Source of the DNA: Cerioporus squamosus
Taxonomy: Eukaryota; Basidiomycota; Agaricomycetes; Polyporales; Polyporaceae
Direction: 5' to 3'
Assembly: GCA_022592435.1 (NCBI GenBank)
Contig: JABYQS010000003.1
Span: 558,001-622,000 of the forward strand
DNA length: 64,000 bases
Part shown: in pieces, positions 33,464 through 48,989 of the stretch
How the letters are laid out: the number at the start of each line of letters is the position of its first letter
How positions within the stretch are numbered: position 1 is the first letter of the stretch
Notes under the pieces: generated by a model
What the model was told of the DNA's origin: nothing
Database searches by the model: none
The model's input: only the letters and a program-made list of their open reading frames with translations
Translations under genes and position numbers: made by a program

Positions 33464-35952
33464 TCATTGCAAGAGCTTGAGGAGCATCGCCCTGACGTCC
33501 TGTGCTTTCGCCGTACCCCGGCTGGCCTTCATGACGTGACCCATGATCTTGTTGACGACCTTGAGGTTGCCCCGGCGCACGACGTCTGCTTCTTCAGGAA
33601 GTGCGGCAATGGCTTCCCGGCACCATTTCTCCAATGACGCGCCGTCGTCACTTGTGGCGAGGAGCTTCAAGTCTTCTGCAATCTTGGAAGGCAAATCGGA
33701 GGTCCGAGTAGTGAGAATGTGTCGTAGGATATTCTTTCCGGACGTTCCTGCACCGAATGAACTGTCAGCGGAAGTAGGGCGGTTCTGTGTGGACATGGTG
33801 CACGGACCTGTGATTTTGCCCGCTTGGACGAGGTCGATGAGGTTACCCATTTGAGCTGTCGACATCGGACTGTCCTTGAAAGTCTCATCCCTGAACGCAA
33901 GCTGTCCGAGCAGTTCATGCGTGATCCTGCCGAACATGTGTCAAACGTCCATCTGCGGCGGAGCGTAAACTGCGTCCGTACCAGTTGACGACAACTTTAG
34001 GATCCCGGCCACGAGCGACCTCGTCAAAGTATGCGACCGCGCCATGGCCTAGCTGGCCGTCAAACCCGACTTCTCTTCCGGAGTCGACGTCCATGAGAAC
34101 CTCCACATCCCGCTGCGATAGGCCCTGCGCCAGCAGCCGTGCTCTAGTGGCGTCCGGGAGCTCCGGCATGCGCTGCCGGATGGCGTCGATGTATGTCTAC
34201 CACAAATGTAGCTTTCAGCAGCAAGTCCGTGGCGTATGTGAGTGGGGAAGCCGCACCGAGTCAATCAGGAGTGGCGGGATGTTGGGGTCCGGCATGTACC
34301 GGTAGTCTGGGGCATCCTCCTTGCTGCGAAGCGAGTAGGTTTCTGCCCTCTCCTCGTTGAACCCTCGAGTCTCCTGTGCGACCGGCATCCCACGCTCCAG
34401 GAGCGCGATCTGCCTAAATGCCTCGCAGGCTGTACGCAAAATTGCCGTTCGTACTATCAGCGGTGGCTCGAGCCAAACCTGTGTCAGAGAGGACACTCAC
34501 TGATTGCCACCATCATGAACTTCACACTATTGAGGTTTTTGATCTCACAACGAGTGCCAGGGGGTTCCCCGACGCGATTGACAGAGACGTTCACGTCACA
34601 ACGGAGCGAACCCTTGGCACATCCGAGGAGGTGTTAGCGTCCGACAGTCGGTCTCGCAAGAGTGCAGCTGCGGTGGATGCAGACCTGTTCCATGTTTCCG
34701 TCGCTCGAACCGACAGATCGCAGGAGTGCTTGCAGGGTCCTCACGTAGCTGGCAGCCTCCTCCGGAGACCTGTCAGGGAGAAAAGCTACCGGTAAGTCTC
34801 CGAATGTCGACGAACGGGAAGAATGGTGGCGTACCGCATGTCTGGCTCAGAGACTATCTCCATGAGAGGCATTCCCGCTCGGTTGAGGTCTATCGCGGTG
34901 ATGCGGTTCCGTGGGAGGAACGTCGACTTCCCTGTATCCTGAGATATGTCAGCGACGCTCGGCGTCGGCAGTAGAAACAGGCGTAGTCATAGTTGAGGGC
35001 TTCCCGGTCAGTGAATGCTGCGAGACATGTCCCCGAAGTGACACGCTTGTTCTGGGGCACTCGTTTCATAAGGATTTGTCACTGTGCTAGCAATGGCTTT
35101 GCTGCAGCTTACATCTCCAGTGCTGCGATGTTCGACCGAGCGAGTGCGTCACGCACGGCATACTGTGGCGAGTGAAGCGAGTGCTTGGACCTGACATTGG
35201 TGAACGTGTGCGAGTTGCGTCCCAGACGCAACATCCTTGACTGTGTCCCCCAATTCGCCTACATCCCTGAACTATAACTGCCCAGCCGGGTACGCGAGGA
35301 CTCACCTGCTCCAGCTGCACTTGCTTCACGCGCACAGATATGCCATTCTTTTCGAGATCCAGTCGTCCGTTCCGAGCAATAGGAGCTGTGGGAGCCGAGC
35401 GTCAGATATCATCCACACAACATTACACCATCCTGTGCCAACACGAACCGTACTGCTGGGTGATTTGGTAACCTGACGGGAGGTCGGCATAGAAGTAGTG
35501 CTTGCGGTCGAACGCGGACCTGTGCTGAACCTCCGCCTTGAGCGCAATGGCAGTCCTTACTCCCAGCTCGACGCATTTAGGGTTGAGATGCTGCACCGAA
35601 CAGCCAGTCAGCTGGGACGTCCGAGATGGCCTCGAGTAAGCGCATTACAGGTAGGGTTCCAGGGAAGGCGGCGTCAAATGGGACCACATGAGTATTCGGC
35701 GGTGTCGTGAGGTCCGACGATAGAGCATCTTGATTCTCCGCTTCAGCACGGCAGCAGCATACACACCACCGCGGTATGGCACTCACCAGAGAAGAGTTTC
35801 CGGCGCGACTTGATCTGCGCGTGCACCTCGATTCCAACGACGAGCTCCCACCCGGGCCATCGTGCATCCTCCTTGTGGGCTCTCACAGCGTGCGCCTGCC
35901 GAGTCCACCGAGTGTTACGCGTTAGGAGACGTGTTCTGCCATGAGCAAGCAT
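33464..35952 (-). CDS. GATB: mitochondrial glutamyl-tRNA(Gln) amidotransferase subunit B
   Basis: GatB is the kinase-like subunit of GatFAB/GatCAB, which turns Glu-tRNA(Gln) into Gln-tRNA(Gln) in mitochondria. The proposed start at 35952 gives a basic, presequence-like N-terminus ([20 protein letters not shown]) before [20 protein letters not shown], the family signature. Later exons give [22 protein letters not shown]-type and [18 protein letters not shown] segments, [52 protein letters not shown] and [15 protein letters not shown]. Next come [32 protein letters not shown] and the tail domain with [11 protein letters not shown] through [20 protein letters not shown]. The stop is at 33464. 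About ten introns. The tail domain is complete. It ends 141 bases from the DsbA-like stop and is divergent from PAP1 copy A. Confidence 0.88.
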
Positions 35953-36165
35953 CAGTGGCCGAGCGTGGTCAAGGTCTCGACGCGCCTGCGATTGCGCTCG
36001 GTGCACGTAGGCGCCCGCAGACTGCCCTCGGCAAAGGCCGTAAGTACGGACAAGGTCGCACCGTGGTCCGGCCGCGTTCCCTGTCTCCTCTTCCACGACG
36101 ACCACCTTACGGCCACCGCTGCCGCTCACTCCTACCTCTCGTTTCACCTTTACGCAGCTTCAGCC
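35953..36165. promoter_or_regulatory. bidirectional promoter, GATB / PAP1 copy A
   Basis: Only 213 bases separate the start codons, so the two genes share a compact promoter. No specific box was recognised. Confidence 0.45.
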
Positions 36166-38740
<2,575 letters not shown>

Positions 38741-39459
38741 ATTCCTCTTACACTTGACGTGGTCCTCGGTACTTGTGCCTAACTTTCTCGTTATCATGCC
38801 GGCTTGTTCGCACACCGTACGTTGACCCTCTTCTCCTCTGCCATACTCATCTAGCCGTACCATGCCTCACTGTCGCCGACTTCAGCATTGCCGTTAGAGC
38901 CAGGGTTATCACTTTACGTTGGGTTCCGTGTTACTGTACTGTCCATACTATTACTCACTGCAAGACTCCTGTACACTACCGCATCAATGAACATTTTTAC
39001 ACCATCTTCAATGCTCTTTTGTGCGCTGTCCTTTCATGTTACTTCTGACACGTCCGTTTTCCTCGTACGAGGCGTCATGCACACGGCTAGCGCAGGTCAA
39101 GGTTGCCCACGGGGCACCTTGACTTCCGATATCATGGGTACAGATGTGGTCTAGCAAGAGCTATCGTAGCTGAGCAGCTTCAATTCAACTTCAATGTAGA
39201 CAAAGGAGTGTTAATGCGAATGTGAGAGCTGGCAAGGAAGGAAGAGCGGGGTGCCACCGGTGCCATGGAACAACCATGGGGAGCAGGAGGGCGCAGGTGG
39301 TCATCTTCCCGGACTTTGCCGGACAGGTGCTTTGGACCGTCCGCCAAAGTTCCGGCGAGCCTCTGTCACTCTCAGGACGAACTACCTCATAAGCCCGTCT
39401 GCATTCACCCCATCCCTTTCACCCCTCCCAATCGTCCCGCCACGCCCAACAACCGTATC
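38741..39459. other. spacer between the tandem PAP1 copies
   Basis: These 719 bases hold the 3' UTR of copy A and the promoter of copy B. Short plus-strand frames near 38773-39154 have no motif. Confidence 0.45.
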
Positions 39460-42224
<2,765 letters not shown>

Positions 42225-43010
42225 CCCTCGTTGGACCTGAATACTTCCCCGGACCCGGACAACCCCCTTGGACACCCTCAACCAACCCGTGCCTGCGACC
42301 CCTGCATACCATAGAGAAGGCGACTCGCCTTCAAGTCACCGACCTTACGATAGAGTTGCCTTGGCGAATCGGATCGGATTCGTGTCCTCCCATTCGGTCG
42401 TGACAGGTAATCGGATTCGCTATGGCTTCATGGCGCTTTGTCTGCTTGGATTCGGATGCTCCTCCTCTTGCACCCTTCGGCTATGTGTCCGCATGTTCTC
42501 CATTCCATCTCCTTGGTAACCTCTTCGTCCGTGTTCGCATTTTGTGCAGTGACCAGTGACTTCCTCCCGCAAGTATCCTTGTATTTCATTGTCGAGTAAC
42601 AGCAACTGTGTATTGTATATCACCGTACCTCGCATATTCTATATATCGCTCGTATCGACAGAGTCACGTAGATGTGTTTGTCGCAGCGTTCGCAACGTTG
42701 TACCGATGTCATGGCCATCGGTGGCGACATGTCGGAAACGTGCATGTTCACTGCCGAATTTGACGGCGTTCACTTGTTGTGGAATGGGCGCCTGCAAGGT
42801 TATCTTCCCCGCCCACTGCAACGCCCGCGCCGCCGGCGCGTTTGACGGCCTCGCGCGCACCGTGCTATCCTCGCCTGCTGCTCTGGTTGTCTCCTCTGGT
42901 GTACCATCGGTGAAGCCGCACAACGATCCGGAGACAACGTACCAACCATCTCTTCATCTGTCTCACGAACACGGAAGACTGGACAGGAAACACGACAGGA
43001 CTCGGACACC
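42225..43010. other. spacer between PAP1 copy B and beta-helix gene
   Basis: This 786-base stretch holds the 3' UTR of copy B and the promoter of the next gene. Frames here carry no recognisable motif. Confidence 0.4.
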
Positions 43011-44852
43011 ATGCTCCTCCACACGCTCGTTCACATTTTCGCTCTCTTCACCACACTACCAGGCATGTCGCACGGACGACACGTTGCAGGCTATGCACAC
43101 AGAAGACATGTCCTGAGTGTACAACCTCGACCATCCGTTGTTCTCTCGGTACGAGCAACTCCATTGATTCATTGCACGACGTCAGGGGTCGCTAGACGAG
43201 TCGGGTGAACAGGTCACCTTCGAGCCTGCACGGCCGAGCAGACTGCGAACCTGCCGATCCTGCGAATACCGTAACCGACCGCTTGAACACGCTTCTCAAC
43301 TCGTCCGGGCCGGGATACACTCTGCCCTTATGTCCCGGTAACCAGTACCTCATCCAGGCTCCCATACTTTTTGCTGCGCCCGACCAAGAAATCAGCACGG
43401 TTGGATACCCTACAGGCGATGACCGCGCGACCCTCGTCGTTGCTGGACCGGTGGCAAATGGGCAAGGGCACACGACGGCGGTTGATGGTACCTGCTCGAA
43501 CTGTAGCGGGGTGAAGCTGCGCCATGTCCAGGTGAGCAAATAAGTCCGTGCTCTACGGCTTCTAGTCCCACAGACAGAACCTTCTGAGCTCCCTGTTTCA
43601 CGTAGATCAACGGAACGCGGGGAGGCGCGTCTCCCACCTCGGGCGGCGCCAACATCGAGATGGGGGGCTCGAACTCGAATCAGCTCATTGAGTTTGTGCG
43701 GTCCTACGACCCCCGCAGTTGGTCTTGCTTGCACATTGCGGAGGGTGCATTCTCGTGCAACAACGTGACGGTGCAGAACAATGATATTGGCCCCTGCGGA
43801 TCGGACAAATTCCAGGAGTGGGCGGACGGTATTAGCGTCAGCTGCCAAAACAGCCTTGTCCGCAATAACATGGTTAACAACCCTACCGTGAGTAGAACAC
43901 CACTCCGTGTTCGCGGCGGTGCGCTCATCTCTTTACAGGATGGTGGTATCGTGCTCTTCGGTGCGCCCGGAACTCTGGTCGAGAACAACACGATCTGGGT
44001 GGAATACGTGCGTCTGAAGTTTTCTCGCCCGCAGTAGTCAGTGGGTTCTAACTTCCCACAGATGGTACTCCTTGGCGGAATCAACATGGTTGATTATGAC
44101 CCTTGGAACGGGAACTACACAAACACGATCGTTCGGAACAACGTCATCGAAGGTGGCTTTGCCACCGACATTGAGGCCGCTGGAGAGACCAAAGGCACCA
44201 ACGATGAGGATGCTATTATCAAGTCAGTGTCCCTACCATATCGCTGGGTGTGAGCATGCGTCTGATACTTAGCAGGATCGGTATTGCCATCGGCCCACGG
44301 ACTTGGTTCGGGGACCGATACTTCAACAACGTCAGCATGTCGGGGACGGTCCTCAACAACCAGCTAACCGGCGCCTTTGGGTACGGGTTGGCCATCTCGT
44401 CTGCGCAGAACTTCACCATACAAGGCAACGTGCTGGTGGGCAACACCTCCTTCATCGGCTCTCGCGGGCCTAACTGCAGTACGACGGACACACTGCCCGA
44501 CCCTGCCGCCTTCGTGCGGGATCAGAACACGGTGCAATCTTCAAACATTCAAAGCGACGTCCAGACCATCTCGGATGGAGACAGCCTCACCTGCATCATG
44601 CCTCCGAACGGTGGCGACTACTGGCCGTACGGAGGAAACCCCTCATCGTCCTCGTCTGGTTCGTCACCGACGCCTTCGTCGACCGGTACCGGAAGTCCCT
44701 CGTCATCGTCATCTGGTGGTGGTGGCCTGTCTGGTGGCGCGAAGGCTGGCATCGCCATTGGTGTTATACTCGGTGTTGTGGCCATCGGGGTCCTCACCCA
44801 CTTCATCCGTAAAGCGGCGCTGCAGAGAACCAGGACGGCAGGACGCTACTAA
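43011..44852 (+). CDS. right-handed beta-helix (pectin-lyase-fold) protein with C-terminal membrane helix
   Basis: The start is ATG 43011 with a hydrophobic leader (MLLHTLVHIFALFTTLPG). After an intron, the mature part begins near DCEPADPANTVTDRLNTLLN, LPLCPGNQYLIQAPILFAAP and ISTVGYPTGDDRATLVV. Beta-helix rungs rich in asparagine follow: NVTVQNNDIGPCGSDKFQEW, DGISVSCQNSLVRNNMVNN, GTLVENNTIWVE and NTIVRNNVIEGGFATDIEAA. Then come GIAIGPRTWFGDRYFNNVSM, LNNQLTGAFGYGLAISSAQN and FTIQGNVLVGNTSF. A serine/glycine-rich linker leads to one membrane helix (AGIAIGVILGVVAIGVLTHF) and a short basic end, stop 44850-44852. The fold is shared by pectin lyases, pectate lyases and polygalacturonases, but no catalytic set of those enzymes was identified. 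A surface-attached cell-wall or polysaccharide-active protein is the best inference. Six exons. Confidence 0.8.
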
Positions 44853-47705
44853 TACTTGCAAACATTTTCATGGTGTGTTGCGGCATTAACGCTATTCTCT
44901 TTTTCCTGGTTCTCCAGTTTTGTTTCTCTTGGTTACTATATGCTCTTTTGTCTCACGGTCGGACCCATGACTGTATCTTACTCGTGGTGTGGTTTGCATG
45001 TTCAGTTCAGTATATACACTTACTACATATCACTAGAGCACCCGTTGTATCGTTCCTCACGCTAGATACAATACTCTATGTTTGCGACATCTAGACCAAA
45101 CCTTATACCAGTATTGTTACATCTGCCGCGTCTTCTCTGAAACCTTCTAGGAGCATGGCGCCGCTGTGGTTCGTTTGTCAGCAAAGGAAGGACCATCACG
45201 CCGTTGAGCCACCCAATAAGAAAACTAGCTCGACGAACACTCTGTCCCTCAGATAATACTAGTTTTCCACCCGTGGCTTTGCCCCGTGGCGCGTGAGCCT
45301 TCGGCTCAGTGTGCAATAAGTATCTATTTCATTGAAGGGAACTTAGTGAATTCGTTGGCAGTAAGCCCCGTAGCTGCCCCCGTGAGCCTTTGAACACTTC
45401 AAGGATCATGATTTCACCTAGACCTTGAATGCTTGAGGCAAGCTGAGTAAGTAGGGGGTCGGTATACTTAATACCACTTGGTGAAGGGCGGTCAATGTGG
45501 CAGGACTTGCAGAGTTGAAGGGCATTAGAACCCGTCAATGATGCGCACTGTGACCGATTAGTTACTGATCAGCCGGGGATAAGTAAGTCTGGGTAAGTAA
45601 GTACTTGTGATCAACCCATCATAAGTCAGTACATAATAAGGCATGGTTGCTCAAATTTTCTTTGGGCTCCCTATCTTTGATCAGGACTCTGCGTAACACT
45701 TACGGCGTTGACAGCGGGACGCCGAGCGGAACTCGGCGTAAGACAGTCCAACTCGGAGGCCTCGCAAGCTCGGCCCAGCACCCAGAGCGCCTCGCAAGCT
45801 CGGCGGCAACAGCGCACATGGCTGCCACGTGGGACCCCCCCCGCTGCGCCATTAGTTATAGATAGCACGGGCTTGCCGCTACCACTAGTACTAGCAAGCC
45901 ACCGTGCATTAACTCGGTTCATTTTGGCGGCTGCACGGATCTTGCTGGTGATTACAACGCTCTCACAGGACGCCAGGTCGGAGCATTGGTAGGTGTATTG
46001 TCGCCGACGCCGCACGATGACCGCTCATGTAAACGTTTCTACGGAGTAAGCTCCAAGGTACAGTAGGTGCCACTGCGTCCAAGCGCTCCGCTCATGGTCG
46101 GACACACTGTGAGCGCAAGCCGATGTTAAGAACAGGACGTGGCAGCAGACTGTCCGACCATCGAGCAGGTCAAAGCCGCTCAACCTCCAGCAGCGCGGAG
46201 TACGCAATATTTGCGCATTATGCTGTCCTGATCTGCTAAATTTGCGTTCGTGCTGTGGATGAGAGTCCATTATGGGGAGTGGGCGCCGAACCATCCTTCG
46301 CGCGGGATCTCGTAAGATCCCGCTGCTCCGCCACAGATGGACGCTCCGAAGAGGCCTTCTCGCCTTGCACGGGGCCTTGCGCTGGACAGTGCAGAGTGAT
46401 TCCATCGTGATTGGTCGAAGTGCGAAGGAAGGAAGGACGTCTACTTCGCGCTTCGGGAGGCAAGATTGCACAGGACATCTGTGCGAAGATTGAGCGGCGG
46501 AACCATGCGTGCGCGAATGACGAGTGTTCGTCCGGTCCGGATTGCGCACGGCGATAGTCGGTGTTGCCAGCCAGACAGGGAGATCTGACCATCCCTCTTG
46601 CAGCCAAGTCTGCGCATCTGTGTTTGCTTCCGCGGCGGTGTAAGCTGTCACGCTGTTTGGTCTCCATCACGATCAGTTCATTGAGAAATTAGAATGCCGC
46701 ATACGTAGTTTGAAGATTTTGGACCAAGTTGCGGGCCCAGCGATAGAGTTATGTCATCCACTGTGATGCAGGGCGGGAGGTGGAATGCAAGAACCACCCA
46801 CAGCATCGCCTCCGGCGTTCGCCTCGTCGCATGTTCAGTCCCAGATGAATCCAGACTGATGGTGTGAGACTTGACAGGACCTTGAGTCGCCGCCCTTTGC
46901 TCCCGAGTTGTGTTCCTGTCGCAGTCCGCAGGTCTGTCGCAGATTGCAATAACTTATTGGGCGAGCAAAATCAGAACAAGACTTACGGCTCAGAAAGACA
47001 TGTGAGAATCTATCTGCGGAGCTCAAGAGAAAGACCTAGAACGTGCGTTGACAGCTTGGACCGCTCACCACCACAGGCTGAGGTTGTCGTACCATGGAAC
47101 CAGCACGCCTGTCTCCCGTGCTTCAGAGATTTTCTCTATATGACGACGAAACTACTGAAAGAAGTGACTGACCCCTTGTGCGTAGCAGACGGTGTCTCGA
47201 GGGCATCACGGAAGCCGAGATCGCGCTCTTGCCAGCGCCCAATGTACGGATGTCCTGCGATCACCATGGTTGTCAGCACTAAGGAATGAGCGTTGAATGG
47301 TCCTTCTCGGCGAATAGAGGCCAATGGACAATTTCGCCGTCGCGCGCCTTCCCACAACATGTCACAGTCGGCCGTGTCTGTGCGAGTCTAGTCCGTATGT
47401 TCCTTCATGCAGGCGGTGCATACGTACATCAGAACAGGCGGCTTACTGACGTGTCACGACAGAGCTGCGTTCGCTTAGGTTGGGGAGACACACGCTTGAC
47501 ATTGGCCTTACAGGGCATGCCATCGATGAGAGCATCATGCGGGCCGACGCCGAGGGGAGACAAGAGGACACTTCAAAATAGAAAGACACCTGAAGTTCAG
47601 GCAATGCGGATGAGATTCTATCACAAGTTGCAGGGTCGAGCAAGATAGAAGGCGACGAACCAATGCATATAATGTCCAACCTTATGTTTCCGGCGCCAAG
47701 TAACG
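44853..47705. other. 2.85-kb gene-poor, repeat-rich stretch
   Basis: No protein family was recognised on either strand. Frames of 144-208 codons overlap on the minus strand at 46025-46670, but their composition (arginine, serine, proline) and lack of motifs make them doubtful. The 45050-46000 part carries several short inverted repeats and a 15-nt direct repeat (see separate entry), which suggests remains of a non-autonomous mobile element. Confidence 0.4.
45721..45908. repeat. cluster of direct and inverted repeats
   Basis: Within 190 bases are three structures. GCCGAG-CGGAA-CTCGGC forms a 6-bp stem at 45721-45737. The 15-mer gcctcgcaagctcgg occurs twice, at 45759-45773 and 45789-45803 (period 30). 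GGCTTGC...GCAAGCC forms a stem at about 45869-45898. These may be a small element or folded RNA; I do not see target-site duplications. Confidence 0.5.
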
Positions 47706-48857
47706 TCACTCGAACCCTCTCCTTGTCCTGGGAGGGGTGTCATCGTCCCGACGACGCTGTCTTGGGTCGTCATGGGAGCGATACGGCGGCGTAGGACTGC
47801 GACGGCGTTGTCGTCCGGCAGGTGAACGTTCTCGAGAGCCACTCCGTCTTCTTGCGGGAGAGTAGCGGCTCCGACGTTCGTCCATGTCGCGGCCACGGGT
47901 AGGAGTTCTGCTGCGTGACCGCCTAGGAGATACGCTTCTCCGTCGCCGCGCCTCAGAATCCACGCCGCCACCCAAAGACTGCAGCAGTTCCTCCGCAGCC
48001 TTCATCCCGGCAGACTTCCCCTCCTTTCGGAGCCGTTTGCGCTCCTTGCGCGCCCGCCGCTCTTCCGGAGTCTCGTCCTTGTGCTTCCGCTTGGACTTAG
48101 ACTTCTTCCCCTTCTTGTGAGCCTTCTCCTCCTTCCGTTGAGCGATGAGGTAGTCTCGCATGGGGTCCTCGGGGTCAATCTCAGGGCCGGAGGAGTCTGA
48201 CGACCCTGACGCCTCAGCTTCGTCTGTCGATGCGCAATGCGGTACATGTCAGACGTGCCAATGACCTCGATGGGAGACAAGCTCACCCATAAGCACTGGC
48301 GGTTTCGCGTTCAGACTCTGATCCTCGGCCTCTTGCCACTCCCCGTCCTCGCCCTTAGTCTTGGGTTGCTTGTAGTTCTTGACGTGGTCGACACGGAGGG
48401 TCCTGTCTAGGACCTTCGCCCCGTTCAGATTGTCTACGGCCAGAATAGTCGACCGTTGGTCCTCATACATTAGAAAGCCGAAACCCTTGGTCTTGCCCGT
48501 CTCCTTGTCGCGGGGAAGGTTCACATCCATAACCTCGCCATACCTGCGTGGTTCAGATTTGAATGGGACGGGGTACAAGGAGTGGTGTACTCACTGCGAG
48601 AATATTGTGATGACATCGCCCTCGGTCAAATCTCTATGGAGGCCACCAATGAAGATGTATGCAGAGTCTGAACAATGATCTTAGTACGAGCATGAACGCG
48701 CGAGACGACGGAGACGCACCCTTGTAGTCGTCATGCCACGACCCTTTGATGCCCAGATCCAGTTCCCTCTCATTTATCTTGTTGATTTCGCGCACTACGC
48801 TGCATACTACACGTCAATACAGAGACACACGCGCGATACACAGCGGACTCACTTCAT
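47706..48857 (-). CDS. IST3: RRM splicing factor Ist3/RBMX2 (RES complex)
   Basis: Ist3 (Snu17/RBMX2) is the RRM subunit of the retention-and-splicing complex of the activated spliceosome. The start at 48857 gives MN split by an intron, then [20 protein letters not shown] and WHDDYK, the conserved family N-terminus. The RRM follows: [20 protein letters not shown] (RNP2), [20 protein letters not shown] and [20 protein letters not shown] (RNP1), then [17 protein letters not shown], the extended helix typical of Ist3. The C-terminus is acidic, then lysine-rich ([20 protein letters not shown]) and finally an RS-type tail ([19 protein letters not shown]). The stop is at 47706. Four exons. The RS tail is longer than in budding yeast but usual for basidiomycetes. 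The start lies 132 bases from the eIF3d start on the other strand. Confidence 0.9.
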
Positions 48858-48989
48858 GATGGTCGACGTCAGGGCTTGAGGTGCGCCCGAGCCTGAGCCA
48901 CACCCACGTGCGCGTCTATACTGTACGCCTGCCTGGGCGCCTACGAAATTTTGTATCTGGTCTGTACGCTCACCGACATCGACTGCAAG
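48858..48989. promoter_or_regulatory. 132-bp bidirectional promoter, IST3 / eIF3d
   Basis: Only 132 bases lie between the start codons of two divergent genes for RNA processing and translation initiation. The region is GC-rich near IST3 and contains a cgcccgagcctgagccacacccacgtg stretch; cacgtg at about 48904 is an E-box/CACGTG palindrome. It must supply both 5' UTRs and core promoters. Confidence 0.6.

Noticed and set aside
46025..46670. Two overlapping minus-strand frames of 144 and 208 codons
   Set aside because: They overlap in different frames, lack motifs and have biased composition. No consistent gene model could be built.
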